The notes: a model not told the origin generated them from the letters alone. A DNA stretch of 64,000 bases from Psychrobacillus antarcticus (GCF_029533155.1 NZ_JAIZDB010000008.1:1-64000), one strand, 5' to 3'. Shown: positions 44,291 to 54,237, counted from the first letter of the stretch. Numbers and translations: made by a program.

Positions 44291-44330
44291 AAGAAACGCT
44301 AATGTATTTCATCAGCGTTTCTTACTTTTT
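44291..44330. terminator. Bidirectional terminator between the beta-helix gene and levB
   Basis: AAGAAACGCT / AGCGTTTCTT with a 13-nt loop, followed by ACTTTTTAG on the plus strand; it separates two convergent genes. Confidence 0.75.
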
Positions 44331-44335
44331 AGTGT

Positions 44336-45904
44336 TTATTCAAGTATTGAATTCATATGTTTAATTTCCACATTTTTAAAAATGGCTTTACCTCCCTCAG
44401 AAAATAGGGTAATTCCCTGATCTTCCTGTAGCGGAAAAACTAAATTGGAATGTGTTATTTTCCCATCATCAATAAATACTTCCACACTCGTTTTGTCGAC
44501 AAGTATTTTGAGATGAGCATCCTTTTGGTGTTGGTCCATAGGTGCTTTACTCTCAACCATTTCATTATTATCATCTGGCTGATGTACAGATTCACGATTG
44601 ACATAAGAATACGCCTCTCGAGGGAAAAAACCGATATCAATGTGACGATTTTGTTTGTTTGATTCTCTAAGTCTAATCCCGATATTTTCAGCTTCATCCC
44701 AACTGATATCTGCTTCTAACTGAAATATATCCCCCACAGCATCCAGCGTTAATTCACCGTCTACTTTTAATTCGGGGTAACTATCTGTATCCTTTATAAG
44801 TTGGTCGAGTTCTTTTTTGGGTTGAGAAGTGAGATAATATTCATCTGGTTCACCTTCTTTTAACGCTATCTTTCTAACAATGGAATCCTGTCCATTAAAG
44901 CCTTCTTCTACTGTTGGTGTATTGTCTGCATATGCCCAGTTATTCATCCATGCTAAAGCATAGCGGTGATTCAGTTTATCTTCTTGCTCACCATCTTCAA
45001 AAGTGATGCCTCCATACCAATCAAATCCATAATCCAGCCATTTAGGCTCCTCGTGATCTGGAGTGAACGTTTGGCCATTAAAGTCTCCGATCCAATAAGC
45101 ATATGTATTGGGGTTTCCTTGCTCTATAGCGTTTGCACTGACGCCCATTACCCATTTTATACTGCCATTATCTGCTCGCAGTTGAAATAGATCGGGGCAC
45201 TCTATTATCCCTATATTTTCTGTTTGAAACCCACCCGTATAATGCCATTCTTTAAGATTATCAGATTCGTAAAAACCAACTTTGGATCCTTCAGCCATTA
45301 GCAAGATCCATTTTTGTGATTCCTCCTCCCAAATAATCTTAGGGTCTCTAAAGTCTTCTACACCGGGATTGGTCATAACTGGTTCGTCTTGATAGCTGTT
45401 AAATGTTTGGCCTTCATCCGTGCTATACCAAAGATATTGTTCCTGTTGTCCATCTGTGGATGGCTGGGTAACGATAGCAACCAGCGCACCTTCTCCAAAT
45501 CCAGCTGTATCTTCATGATCGATCACCACAGATCCTGACCATGGATCCCCATTTTCATTCGTATATTTTGGAATCGCAACGCCTTCATCCTCCCAATGAA
45601 TCAAATCTTCAGAAATAGCGTAACGCCATTCGGTTCCGTTTCCATCTGGGTAATCTTCGTTATAAAGATAATAGTAGTAATACTTTCCATTAAGATAAAT
45701 GGGTCGTTGAGGGTCGTTTTTCCAATTATCGGGCACCGTGAAATGATAATCAGCCCGATAAGAATATGGTTCAACTACAGGCTCCGTAGTTGCTTTTTCG
45801 TTTTCAGTTTGCAACATAAAAATGGTGGAAATAACCAATAAAAGGAATAAAAGAAAGAAAAAAATTACGAACCATTTTCTCTTCATGATTTTGAATACTT
45901 TCAA
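44336..45904 (-). CDS. GH32 levanase-type glycosidase (LevB-like)
   Basis: A 522-residue fructan hydrolase with an N-terminal signal anchor (hydrophobic residues ~11-30). GH32 catalytic blocks: WKNDPQRP (nucleophile Asp, near residue 60; the usual form is WMNDPNG), FRDPK (stabilising Asp) and ECPDLF (acid/base Glu). The C-terminal ~150 residues fit the beta-sandwich. In B. subtilis the endolevanase gene levB follows sacB; here the decayed levansucrase lies just upstream in the same direction, so the same pairing is inferred. The start is TTG with GGAGG 9 nt upstream; the next ATG is 18 bp further in and badly spaced. Confidence 0.85.
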   Translation of the reverse strand: MKVFKIMKRKWFVIFFFLLFLLLVISTIFMLQTENEKATTEPVVEPYSYRADYHFTVPDNWKNDPQRPIYLNGKYYYYYLYNEDYPDGNGTEWRYAISEDLIHWEDEGVAIPKYTNENGDPWSGSVVIDHEDTAGFGEGALVAIVTQPSTDGQQEQYLWYSTDEGQTFNSYQDEPVMTNPGVEDFRDPKIIWEEESQKWILLMAEGSKVGFYESDNLKEWHYTGGFQTENIGIIECPDLFQLRADNGSIKWVMGVSANAIEQGNPNTYAYWIGDFNGQTFTPDHEEPKWLDYGFDWYGGITFEDGEQEDKLNHRYALAWMNNWAYADNTPTVEEGFNGQDSIVRKIALKEGEPDEYYLTSQPKKELDQLIKDTDSYPELKVDGELTLDAVGDIFQLEADISWDEAENIGIRLRESNKQNRHIDIGFFPREAYSYVNRESVHQPDDNNEMVESKAPMDQHQKDAHLKILVDKTSVEVFIDDGKITHSNLVFPLQEDQGITLFSEGGKAIFKNVEIKHMNSILE

Positions 45905-46158
45905 GATTTCTGACCTCCTTCTAGAAATAACTGTTTTATGAAAGATAGCGCCCCCTATCTTCCGGGGAGCGCAGATGGTCTTGGGGTACTAATTTTCCGT
46001 GAAAGACAAACGCCATTTCATTTCCTTATCATTATTTCTATTAGCATAAATTGTAATGATAATATAAATGGAGAAAACAAAAAATGACTGTCGATGGTTC
46101 TCGACAGCCAATGCCGAATGGGCTAGGCGTTTTCTCTTTTTACTTTTTCATCTTCATC

Positions 46159-47229
46159 CTATTGTGTGATTTGACCTTGTTCAAGGATGCTATCATGCAC
46201 AACCGATGATTTTTTGTTTTTTAATTTCAACTGAAAGCTTGGTGCAAAGGTAGAGTTATGATCTTCAAACTCTCCTCTGTTCGTCATATAACTTGTAACT
46301 ACCGCTTCATCTGTTCCTTTTTGAGGAATAACATAGTGCGCATAAGTCCAAGTAATGTCAGTTGGGTCCAAATCATGATGAAGAACAATACCTGTTTTAT
46401 TCATTGGTTTAAATTCATCAGTTAGTGAATTTGCAACATATCCAAGCATATAAATATCTTCATCATCAATACCATCAATTGTCATTTTAGATCCGCGGAC
46501 ACTCGTGAACAAGTACCATTTTCCATCCTTTTTGAAAATGTTCGGTCTTTCGATTTCATCTGTAATGGTATTAGAAACTAGTAAAGGCTTCATTACTTTT
46601 TTCAATTCGTAGTCATCAGTAAGTTCAACAATTCCCATGGCTCCATTGGCCAATTCAGCATAATCTTTTTGCGAACTATTTAAAAGCCAATTTTTTTCAT
46701 TCTGGAAAAAATTATTGCTGTTCCCATAATAAGCTTGATTATAAAGAGACTCCTCTCCAGTGTATCCATAATCTGTTCCGGTATTAGCTTCAAAAACAAG
46801 GTATTTATGACCGTTATCTTCAATATAATGTGGGTCTCTCAAAGTATGGTTTTCTTTCCAATCTATTCCATCTCCGAAAGCTTGCATAACATTTTGATAG
46901 ACAGAGCCATCTTCTCCCTCAAAGATTGACTTAAGATCTTCCACACCATCAACTTGAAGTGTTTCCTCTTCGATTTCAGAAACATTCACCTGTGCAGTTG
47001 TTAAGGTTTGTTTTCCGTAAAGGCCTTTTGCTTCATTAAACTCAGTACGGTTGGTATAGAATAAACGAATTTCTCCATCAGAAGTAAATGTGGCGGAACC
47101 AGACCATTCTTCTGATTGATCTTTTAAGTATTTATCGTTCGCTTTGAATTTATCATTATCATCGAAAACTCGCCCCGCATTTTTCCAGGCATCGATAGCA
47201 TTTTCATTCGCTTTAAAGTATTGACCCTC
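46159..47229 (-). pseudogene. Levansucrase (GH68), N-terminal half missing
   Basis: The open frame from 47229 reads ENAIDAWKNAGRVF, EEWSGSATFTSDGEIRLFYT, then LRDPHYIEDNGHKYLVFEAN (transition-state Asp in RDP) and TDEIERPNIFKKDGKWYLF (acid/base Glu), ending QGQITQ. The signal peptide and the region with the nucleophile Asp (WDSWP in SacB) are absent, and a TAA at 47230-47232 blocks any extension. GH68 enzymes are ~470 residues; ~357 remain. It probably was the sacB partner of the GH32 gene. Between the two genes lie hairpins at 45939-45960 and 46088-46107 (CTGTCGA/TCGACAG). Confidence 0.87.
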
Positions 47230-47471
47230 TTAAAACTCAACATCGAGCTTCCGAATATTCAAGAATCCGATTTCAATTATTCGTCTCAGGAATAATCTTT
47301 GTAGCAGAAATTCAAATCAAAAAAGACCTTTCATAAGTTCAATGAACTTACAAAAAGTCTTCTCTAATGAATCATTTTTAGTTTTTTAAAAAACGGAAGT
47401 TAGTAAAAAAGTTAGCATTTCACTAAGCGTCACCTTACAAACCCATATACATCAAGGGTTCAAGGTTCTTC

Positions 47472-47489
47472 TTACATCATGCCGCCCAT
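47472..47489. repeat. 18-bp groEL-tail sequence, possible attachment-site scar (left)
   Basis: Identical to 54220-54237 in the same orientation. On the minus strand it reads ATGGGCGGCATGATGTAA, i.e. Met-Gly-Gly-Met-Met-stop, the usual GroEL C-terminus, yet no groEL body is adjacent. Integrases that use the groEL 3' end would leave such a core. Confidence 0.5.
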
Positions 47490-47629
47490 CACTCAACGCT
47501 ATATTTAGGAGGAAATACAGTATCAAAGCTTCTGTAAAATAAGGATTTTTCATTTTTGCAGTATATATGATTATATGGAAATAAAAATAAAAGTGGTCAA
47601 AAAAGTGGTCACAGTTATTCTTCACAAAT

Positions 47630-47902
47630 AGCCCTTCCACACTTAAGTGGTTGGGCTTTCTTCTATATTAAAATGTACCAGTTATTATTTTAAAAGCCAC
47701 ATACACCAATATAACATATGTCATTGTATTCAAATATGTTCCTCCTTTAATTGAAAAAATGCCCGCAAAAAACTCTCCTACCCTCCATTTTCACGATTGA
47801 ACCGTAAAAATGTGTAGAATGCTCCCGCGGGCGTTATTATCGTCAACAATTAAATGAGTGGACTAAAAAAGAGCATGACAGGACATGTCCCGCCATGCTC
47901 TT
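47630..47902. other. Cluster of three hairpins in a gene-free stretch
   Basis: Hairpins at 47630-47657 (AGCCC...GGGCT then TTTC), 47761-47832 (GCCCGC...GCGGGC, long loop) and 47869-47902 (AAGAGCATG / CATGCTCTT). The region 47233-48387 (~1.15 kb) contains no convincing gene. 47318-47362 also has a terminator-like inverted repeat. Direct GTGGTCA repeats occur at 47593-47612. Confidence 0.5.
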
Positions 47903-48387
47903 CGTCCTAACACCCAATGATGTTAAACGAATATATGGAAAAGGAAGCAGTCTTAAGGTAGGTACTCACAATGTTTCGTTAACACTGAGAAACAAGGCAC
48001 ATTTAAAAACCTGAAGTAAATCCAGTTATTAAAAGCCTTATTAAACTAAATTGAATTAGTTCATACCTACTTCTGACATACCCACCACACCTTTTATTAA
48101 AATATCTTTAAGATATCATCTTTGTTAAATAGAGTCAATTACGTGAAAAAGTATTAATAAATATAATAATTTTGCACCTGCTTCACTGATATAAAAATCT
48201 ATTTTGGCGACGTAACTCTTTTGTATTCGCCCTTTTCAAGGTCCTTTAACGATAATAGGCCTAACTCTTCCTCCATTTTACTCGTTCAGTGTAAACTTTA
48301 AAGCGCCTATGCAACATCTAATTCAGAATTCAATGATGTGTAGCACTACTCGTTTCTACTAATGGACTAAGTGGGGATTTTATTTTA

Positions 48388-51300
48388 CTACTTCGCTTCT
48401 TTAAATCTCTCTTCTCTTGAAGTCTTGAAGAAGAATATTTCATACACTACAGGAACAATGATTAACGTTAATAATGTGGATGAAGTTAATCCCCCAATTA
48501 CCGTAACCGCCAGCCCTTTTGAAATAAGTGTACCAGATGATGTAGTCATTGCTAGAGGAATTAAAGCAGCTATTGTCGCAAATGCTGTCATTAGAATTGG
48601 TCGTAATCTTGTTTTCCCAGCCTCAACTAGGGAATCTCTAATTGTTAAGCCGCGAGATCTATTCTGACCAATTCGATCGACAAGTACTATTGCATTTGTT
48701 GTAACAATACCAATTAGCATTAAGAAGCCAATCATGACGCTAACGGATAATGGCTCTTTGACAACATATAGCGATACAAGTGATCCAATCGGCACAAAAA
48801 TCAATGATGACAAGATAATAAATGGAATTCTTGCTTTGGCAAACGTAATTAACATCGTTAAATACACGAGCCCAATGGCCACAATGATAGCGATTCCTAA
48901 CGATTGGAAAATTTCGACCGTATCATCGTTCCCCCCTCCACTTGTCAAAGAAACACCGTTTGGCAAATCAAGTTGTTCTACACTAGCTTTTACTTTAGAG
49001 GACACAGCCTGCACATCGTTTCCTTTTACTTGACCTGAAACGCGTGCATAAACCTTGCTATCTAGCTTCTGAATAGATGTAAATGCATCAATCATCTTTA
49101 TTTCTGCTATTTCCGAAAGCTTGACTGGACCTTTTGGCGAAAAGATTGTGACTTCATCTAGTTGATCCTTTGATTGTAGTTCCGTATCATAGGATAGTTG
49201 TATCTCCTGCTCTTTCCCACCCAAGGTTAATGTTCCCACATTGACCGGCTTTGTCTGATCGCTGACTGTTCCAAGAATTTGGAACCCTGACAACCCATAT
49301 TCCATGGCTTTATCAGAGTCAATTTGAACTAAAAACTGCTTTTGCTTTTCACTGAAATTATTTGTAACATATTTTAAATCACTATTTCGATTCATATAGT
49401 CTTCTACAAGGTTCGCTGCTTGTTGCAGTTCACCTAAATCATTGGAAAACAACTCAACATCCACATTGTTGTTTGATGGCGGCCCGCCTGTTTCCAATTC
49501 TTGAATACTTATTTTTAAATCGATATTTTGTTCAGTTGAGATCGTTTCTATTTTTTCCTCTAAGGATTTTATTGTTTTTTCAACATCCACATCATCTTTT
49601 AAATTTAAAAAATAACCTGCTTTATTTTTTAGCCTAAGTCCCGTAGCAAAGTCCCTAGCTCCAATTGATGCAGTCACATCGGCGATTTCTTTTTGGCCGC
49701 TAAACATATCTTCGACAAGCAATGAGATGTCATTAGTTTTAGCCAAAGGAGATGATGAGGGCAGCTCAATAGATGCAGTTAATGTTTTGGACTCTTCATT
49801 AGGAATAAAAGTGAACCCTAAAGAAGGGACAAACGCAAACGAACCAACAAGCATTAATACAGATACGACTAATATGATTCCTTTGTTATTCAAGGATTTT
49901 TCAATTAACGGGCCATATACCTTTTGAAGAATCCCCTCTTTTTCCTCGTTAGGTACTTTCTTAAAGGAAAACTTCGCTAAAATCGGTACAATGGTAATGG
50001 CAACAAGTAGGGATGCCAGTAGTGAGAAAATAATGGTTAATGCAAAAGGCAAAAAGAATTTCCCTGTAATTCCACCTACAAATCCAATAGGAAGAAAAAC
50101 TACAACTGTAGTTAAAGTAGATGAAGTAATTGCCTTTAATATTTCTTTTGTCGATTCTAAAATTATTTTATCTGACATACCTTCATTCGTTTTTCTAACC
50201 CGTCTAAAAATATTTTCAATGACTACAATACTATCATCTACCACACGTCCTACCGCTACTGCCATTCCACCAAGAGTCATAATGTTTAACGAAATATCTA
50301 ACTGGTTTAGAAAAATAGCAGAAATTAACAAGGATAACGGAATGGAAATAACCGCAATAATCGTTGCTCTTGTATTCCGTAAGAAAATTAACACTGCAAG
50401 AGAGGCAAATAACGCTCCTAATAAACCTTCCTTAACTAACGTACTAACCGATTCTTCAATATCCTTCGCAGAGTCTATGCTAATTTCATAAGCGAACCTG
50501 TCATCATATTTTTTTAAGACGTTCCTAACTTTTTCTGCAACTTCTACTGTATTGGCGTCCTGTTTCTTCGTAATCGCCATGGATAAAGAATCATTCTTAT
50601 CATAGCGAGCAAGCTCGCTTCTCTCTTTTATTTCTTTAATAGATGCAACATCTTTTAAACGGAAGACTTGCTGTGTCGTTGAAGCTCCAAAGGAAGCCGT
50701 AAGTTGTAAATTCTCCAGCTCGGATAAGGATTCAAGATTTTCCTCAACACGTATAGGAATTCGCTCTTCATTTTCTGTTAACTCACCAGCTGGGAAGGAC
50801 AAATATCTTTCATTGATTTGAGATTTAATGCTTCCGAGAGACAGTCCAGCTTGCTCTGCCTTCCCTTTATCCACCGTAATTTCAACAAATGTATCTGTTA
50901 AACCTGCAACCGAAACACTACTAATTCCTTTTATTTTGTTAAGCTCGGGAATTACATCATCTTTCATTACCTCTTCAATACTTTTCCCGTCTTTACTAAA
51001 GAATGAAATATTATAGATAGGAAAAGATCCAAAAGATAGTCGGTTTACTTTAATTTCAGCCTGATCAGGTAATCCAGCTTCCTCAATCCCAGAACTGACT
51101 TGTTGTTCGACTTTATCTAGATCTGTGTCAAACGGGAATTCTAAGGTAATGATTCCAATGCTATCATAAGATGAGCTAGTTATTTTAGTTACGCCCTCTA
51201 TCGAATTTAGTCTTTTCTCAAGCTTTGAAACGACTTGCTTATCAACGTCATCTGGTGATGCACCTGGATAGATAGCTTCTATAGAAAGCTGAGGAAACTC

Positions 51301-51423
51301 AATATCAGGGAACTGATCAATCTTTAGTTTAGTAAAAGAATATAAACCACCAAGTACAAGTAAAAAGGAAATAATAAAAACAGCCATTGCATTCTTTAAA
51401 CTGAATTTCGTTAAAAAATTCAT
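48388..51423 (-). CDS. RND-family efflux permease (AcrB/SwrC-like)
   Basis: A 1011-residue inner-membrane pump with the two-fold RND layout: TM1 at residues ~13-32, a first large extracellular loop (PGASPDDVDKQV), helices 2-6 with VGRVVDDSIVVIENIFR (the TM4 aspartates of the proton path), TM7 near 525, a second loop, and helices 8-12 to the end. Firmicute SwrC-type pumps export surfactants or drugs without a TolC partner. The ATG at 51421-51423 follows GGGAGG. The gene lies 110 bp downstream of the TetR gene, its probable regulator. Confidence 0.9.
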   Translation of the reverse strand: MNFLTKFSLKNAMAVFIISFLLVLGGLYSFTKLKIDQFPDIEFPQLSIEAIYPGASPDDVDKQVVSKLEKRLNSIEGVTKITSSSYDSIGIITLEFPFDTDLDKVEQQVSSGIEEAGLPDQAEIKVNRLSFGSFPIYNISFFSKDGKSIEEVMKDDVIPELNKIKGISSVSVAGLTDTFVEITVDKGKAEQAGLSLGSIKSQINERYLSFPAGELTENEERIPIRVEENLESLSELENLQLTASFGASTTQQVFRLKDVASIKEIKERSELARYDKNDSLSMAITKKQDANTVEVAEKVRNVLKKYDDRFAYEISIDSAKDIEESVSTLVKEGLLGALFASLAVLIFLRNTRATIIAVISIPLSLLISAIFLNQLDISLNIMTLGGMAVAVGRVVDDSIVVIENIFRRVRKTNEGMSDKIILESTKEILKAITSSTLTTVVVFLPIGFVGGITGKFFLPFALTIIFSLLASLLVAITIVPILAKFSFKKVPNEEKEGILQKVYGPLIEKSLNNKGIILVVSVLMLVGSFAFVPSLGFTFIPNEESKTLTASIELPSSSPLAKTNDISLLVEDMFSGQKEIADVTASIGARDFATGLRLKNKAGYFLNLKDDVDVEKTIKSLEEKIETISTEQNIDLKISIQELETGGPPSNNNVDVELFSNDLGELQQAANLVEDYMNRNSDLKYVTNNFSEKQKQFLVQIDSDKAMEYGLSGFQILGTVSDQTKPVNVGTLTLGGKEQEIQLSYDTELQSKDQLDEVTIFSPKGPVKLSEIAEIKMIDAFTSIQKLDSKVYARVSGQVKGNDVQAVSSKVKASVEQLDLPNGVSLTSGGGNDDTVEIFQSLGIAIIVAIGLVYLTMLITFAKARIPFIILSSLIFVPIGSLVSLYVVKEPLSVSVMIGFLMLIGIVTTNAIVLVDRIGQNRSRGLTIRDSLVEAGKTRLRPILMTAFATIAALIPLAMTTSSGTLISKGLAVTVIGGLTSSTLLTLIIVPVVYEIFFFKTSREERFKEAK

Positions 51424-51486
51424 CAAATAACCTCCCTTGTTGTATGTTTTCATCTATATTAAGTGAATGTTTCCATTCATCATTTT

Positions 51487-51506
51487 CCTATCTATCGATT
51501 GATAGG
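51487..51506. promoter_or_regulatory. Palindrome between tetR and the RND gene
   Basis: CCTATCTATCGATTGATAGG, a 20-bp inverted repeat with one mismatched pair. A related site (CCTATCAACTGATA) lies just upstream of tetR. Candidate TetR operator controlling the pump. Confidence 0.5.
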
Positions 51507-51533
51507 CTCTTTATCAAAAAAAAGAAAAAAGAA

Positions 51534-52154
51534 TTACTTTCTTTTTTCTTTTGATAAAGGAGCTAATCCATATAAAAGAACATTCGTGTAAAATCTCGCC
51601 TGTTCTTTTGCGATGTGTTCCTGTGATTGATCTTCTCTATTATTTGAAGATATTAAGTTTAAAAGTAAGTAGGCTGAGGGGATGGGGTATGAACCGAATT
51701 CGACAGGGTTTCTAATTTGCCCTTCTTTGATTCCCCTTTCAAATATGGAAGCGATGGGCAATTGATAAGATTCAATCCAACATTTGTCGATTTCTTTTTT
51801 ATCTTCTTCGCCTAACTCTTTTTCAATATCATGGAACATTTGCCCCATAGAAGTTGGTTTATTGATTAATATATGATAAGTAACTTGAAACAAGCACTCT
51901 TCAATATCATCGCTACATGTATTAATAATTTTCCTAAGTGCTATTTGCATCTTAAACAACTCAGTTTTTAATACTTCAACATAAAGCGCCTTTTTATTTT
52001 TAAAATGATGGTAAAGGGTCGGCTGAGTGATCCCACAAATTTCAGCAATTTTACGCGTAGACACAGCTCTATATCCCATTTTCATGAAAAGGTCACGAGC
52101 TACCTCCACAATTTTCTGATGTGAATTGTTAATATGGTCAAATTGATTATTCAT
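51534..52154 (-). CDS. TetR/AcrR-family regulator
   Basis: A 206-residue one-component regulator. The N-terminal HTH is clear (IVEVARDLFMKMGYRAVSTR, then KIAEICGITQPTLYHHFKNK, residues ~13-57), and the C-terminal part is an all-alpha ligand domain. The ATG at 52152-52154 follows AAGGAT. It lies upstream of the RND pump in the same direction, the common arrangement for a drug-inducible repressor and its pump. Confidence 0.9.
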   Translation of the reverse strand: MNNQFDHINNSHQKIVEVARDLFMKMGYRAVSTRKIAEICGITQPTLYHHFKNKKALYVEVLKTELFKMQIALRKIINTCSDDIEECLFQVTYHILINKPTSMGQMFHDIEKELGEEDKKEIDKCWIESYQLPIASIFERGIKEGQIRNPVEFGSYPIPSAYLLLNLISSNNREDQSQEHIAKEQARFYTNVLLYGLAPLSKEKRK

Positions 52155-52182
52155 ATTCAAAATCCTTTCTAAGCATGCAAAA

Positions 52183-52198
52183 CCTATCAACTGATAAA
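52183..52198. promoter_or_regulatory. Palindrome upstream of tetR
   Basis: TATCAACTGATA (52185-52196) is an inverted repeat with 5-bp arms, and the CCTATCAA half matches the reverse strand of the site at 51487-51506. Probably autoregulatory. Confidence 0.45.
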
Positions 52199-52390
52199 AT
52201 CATATTATTGTTATATTATATTGTCAACAAAATAAAACCCATGAACTGGCTTTGCTAATTTGAATTCGTTGTGTCATATCAATAAGGTGAATATAGACCA
52301 CTCCTGACCACTCCTTCCCTACTAATACTACTAAAAATAACTACGGGCACTTTTTTACCATATGACCATTTGTGATAATAATTATAACTT

Positions 52391-52620
52391 TTAGATTGGG
52401 GAAGGGCCAATACCGAAAATAAAGTCAGAAACAGGAGCTTGAATTTCACGACCTTTTTCTGTCAAATGGACTCCACTAATCTGGGCATCTTTTTTGTCCC
52501 GATCTCGTGGAACTAATCGATTTTTTTAATCATATTTCTAACAATTGGTGGATTACAGCTGACTAACGTCATCTCCTAGTTCTTGATGTTTGTTTGCGTT
52601 GTGTTCTTAAACTTTCTGTC
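52391..52620 (-). pseudogene. MarR-family regulator remnant
   Basis: The minus strand reads NPPIVRNMIKKI, then shifts frame and continues LVPRDRDKKDAQISGVHLTE with KGREIQAPVSDFIFG and a stop at 52391. This is the recognition helix and wing of a MarR-type wHTH. The N-terminal part is missing and the frame is broken. It is adjacent to IS3 copy B. Confidence 0.65.
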
Positions 52621-52716
52621 CGCTAAAAAATCTTGATAAGCAAATTTCAAAAGCATAAAAAATAACCACCTCTCTAATTTAAAGTGTACCCTTTGTAAAG
52701 GACATTTTGAAAAAGC

Positions 52717-53574
52717 CTAGGCAACTTGTTGAAGCTGCTGTCTGTATTTTGCAGGCGGCAGCTTTTTTAAATTCCATTGGCCTCTATAATGATTGTAATA
52801 GGTCATATAACTCTTCACTTCTCGTCTTACTTCTTCTAATGTTTCACAATTTTTTAGGTTCGTTTCATCTTTAAAATGCCCAAAGAACGATTCTTGTGGC
52901 GCATTGTCCCAACAGTTTCCACGGCGCGACATCGACTGTCCAAGCTTTAACTTCTTCACTAATTTTTGATAGGTCGGATTTGTGTAATGAAATCCCTGAT
53001 CTGAATGAATAATGGCATCATTTCGGATATGTGAATGACGACGTTTTAATTGGCGTAGTGTATTTAGGGCAATGTCTAATGTAATTTTATCTGAGACTTC
53101 ATACGCTAAAATTTCATTCGTTTCAGCGTCTTTAATCGTAGATAAATACGCGCGTTTTCCGCCTCTGTATGTTAAATAAGTGATATCCGTTAATAACACT
53201 TTTCCTGCGACACCTTGTTTAAATTGACGTTGTAATTCGTTTTTGCATGTGCGATGTTCTTTCGTTGCCTTTGCCATACGTCGATAGGGGTTCGCTTTTC
53301 GGATGGGACAAATAATATCAAACTTTTTCATAATGCGACGTATACGTTTCAAGTTGTACGTAATTTGATATTGATTTTGAAGCGTCATTTTAATTTGGCG
53401 TGCTCCTTTGTGACGTCCTCGGAAATGATATGCCTTTAAAATACTATCTCTCAAAACCTCGTCTGAACTGTCTTTAACTGCACGTTTTTGAACGGACTTT
53501 TCATCAAAATAATTATAGAAACCTGAACGAGATACATCCATTACCTCGCAAAGATAACTCACCATCCGCTTCAA
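52717..53574 (-). CDS. IS3-family transposase OrfB (copy B)
   Basis: A 285-residue DDE transposase: D130 in LLTDITYL, D192 in HSDQGF and E228 in PQESFFG (spacing D-61-D-35-E), with an HTH_21 region at ~35-95. The frame stays open upstream of the assigned start back to an A-AAA-AAG heptamer at 53670-53676 in orfA, so the working transposase is likely an OrfAB frameshift product. It looks intact. Confidence 0.9.
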   Translation of the reverse strand: MKRMVSYLCEVMDVSRSGFYNYFDEKSVQKRAVKDSSDEVLRDSILKAYHFRGRHKGARQIKMTLQNQYQITYNLKRIRRIMKKFDIICPIRKANPYRRMAKATKEHRTCKNELQRQFKQGVAGKVLLTDITYLTYRGGKRAYLSTIKDAETNEILAYEVSDKITLDIALNTLRQLKRRHSHIRNDAIIHSDQGFHYTNPTYQKLVKKLKLGQSMSRRGNCWDNAPQESFFGHFKDETNLKNCETLEEVRREVKSYMTYYNHYRGQWNLKKLPPAKYRQQLQQVA

Positions 53575-53630
53575 TCTATACTTTTTAATCGTCTGTTGGA
53601 TGAGTTCAAACTTTAGTTCTGGTGCAATTT

Positions 53631-54050
53631 TTATTTCTTCTTCAACATCTGCCTTTCGAGTAAATCGAGCTTTTTTAGGAGCTCATTTTCCGCCTCAAGT
53701 AATCGTGCTCTCGCTTCTAATCGAGCATACTTTTCTTCAATACTTAGTTCACGTTCAAGCGGGCGTCCTGAATTTGTTTTACGGGTATCTTGTAAACCTT
53801 CTATACCTGCTTCTCGAAAGGCTGTACGCCAACGTTTAGCAGCTGTTTTAATTCGATCAATACCGATTAAATCCGCACTTAAACCAGCTTCCTCAAATAT
53901 ATCTCTAGGCAGCTTACCATTCACATTTTCCGCAATAAAATGACGTTTAAATTCGTCTGTATACGTAATTGCTTTATCACTGACCGATTTTATGTAGGAA
54001 TTCCCTTTTAGTAGTTCTTGTTCTTTTTTAGTTAATAATCTTTTCGTCAT
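53631..54050 (-). CDS. IS3-family transposase OrfA (copy B)
   Basis: A 139-residue protein with two HTH-like segments (about residues 25-60 and 62-95) and a terminal leucine-rich coiled coil (ENELLKKLDLLERQM). The frameshift heptamer A-AAA-AAG at 53670-53676 lies in the LLKKLD codons, in phase for a -1 shift into orfB. Confidence 0.88.
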   Translation of the reverse strand: MTKRLLTKKEQELLKGNSYIKSVSDKAITYTDEFKRHFIAENVNGKLPRDIFEEAGLSADLIGIDRIKTAAKRWRTAFREAGIEGLQDTRKTNSGRPLERELSIEEKYARLEARARLLEAENELLKKLDLLERQMLKKK

Positions 54051-54219
54051 TATAGTTTCGCTCCAACATCTTTTTTCCTATTATAAACAAAAGTACCCTA
54101 CAAGATGGTCTTTTTTCAAAGTGTCCATCTTATAGGGTACATTTTAATTTTGAGAAGTGGTTATTTTTTACTAATTAATTGTGAAATACACTGCTTCACA
54201 GAAAGCGATTTAAAAAGAA

Positions 54220-54237
54220 TTACATCATGCCGCCCAT
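54220..54237. repeat. 18-bp groEL-tail sequence, possible attachment-site scar (right)
   Basis: Identical to 47472-47489. The next 240 bp (54240-54480) hold no convincing gene; a short minus-strand open stretch (QIAELIKFQLSVSDAMEEYL) could be decayed coding sequence but was not recognised. Confidence 0.5.

Larger units (their letters stand above)
52657..54168 (-). mobile_element. IS3-family insertion sequence, copy B
   Basis: orfA and orfB on the minus strand lie between inverted repeats: AAAAAATAACCACCTCTC with AAAGTGTACCCT at the low end (52657-52690), and the complement of AAAAAATAACCACTTCTC with AAATGTACCCT at the high end (54137-54168). It is not closely related to copy A; orfA and the terminal repeats differ. 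Confidence 0.85.

Noticed and set aside
47452-47640. 62-codon minus-strand open frame
   Set aside because: Spans the groEL-tail core and a terminator-like hairpin; low-complexity product without a start signal.
48371-51016. Several plus-strand open frames of 60-170 codons opposite the RND pump
   Set aside because: Shadows of the strong minus-strand pump gene; compositions are unlike proteins and there are no ribosome sites.
54220-54237. groEL gene
   Set aside because: Only 18 bp match the GroEL C-terminal codons; the sequence upstream on that strand is not groEL.
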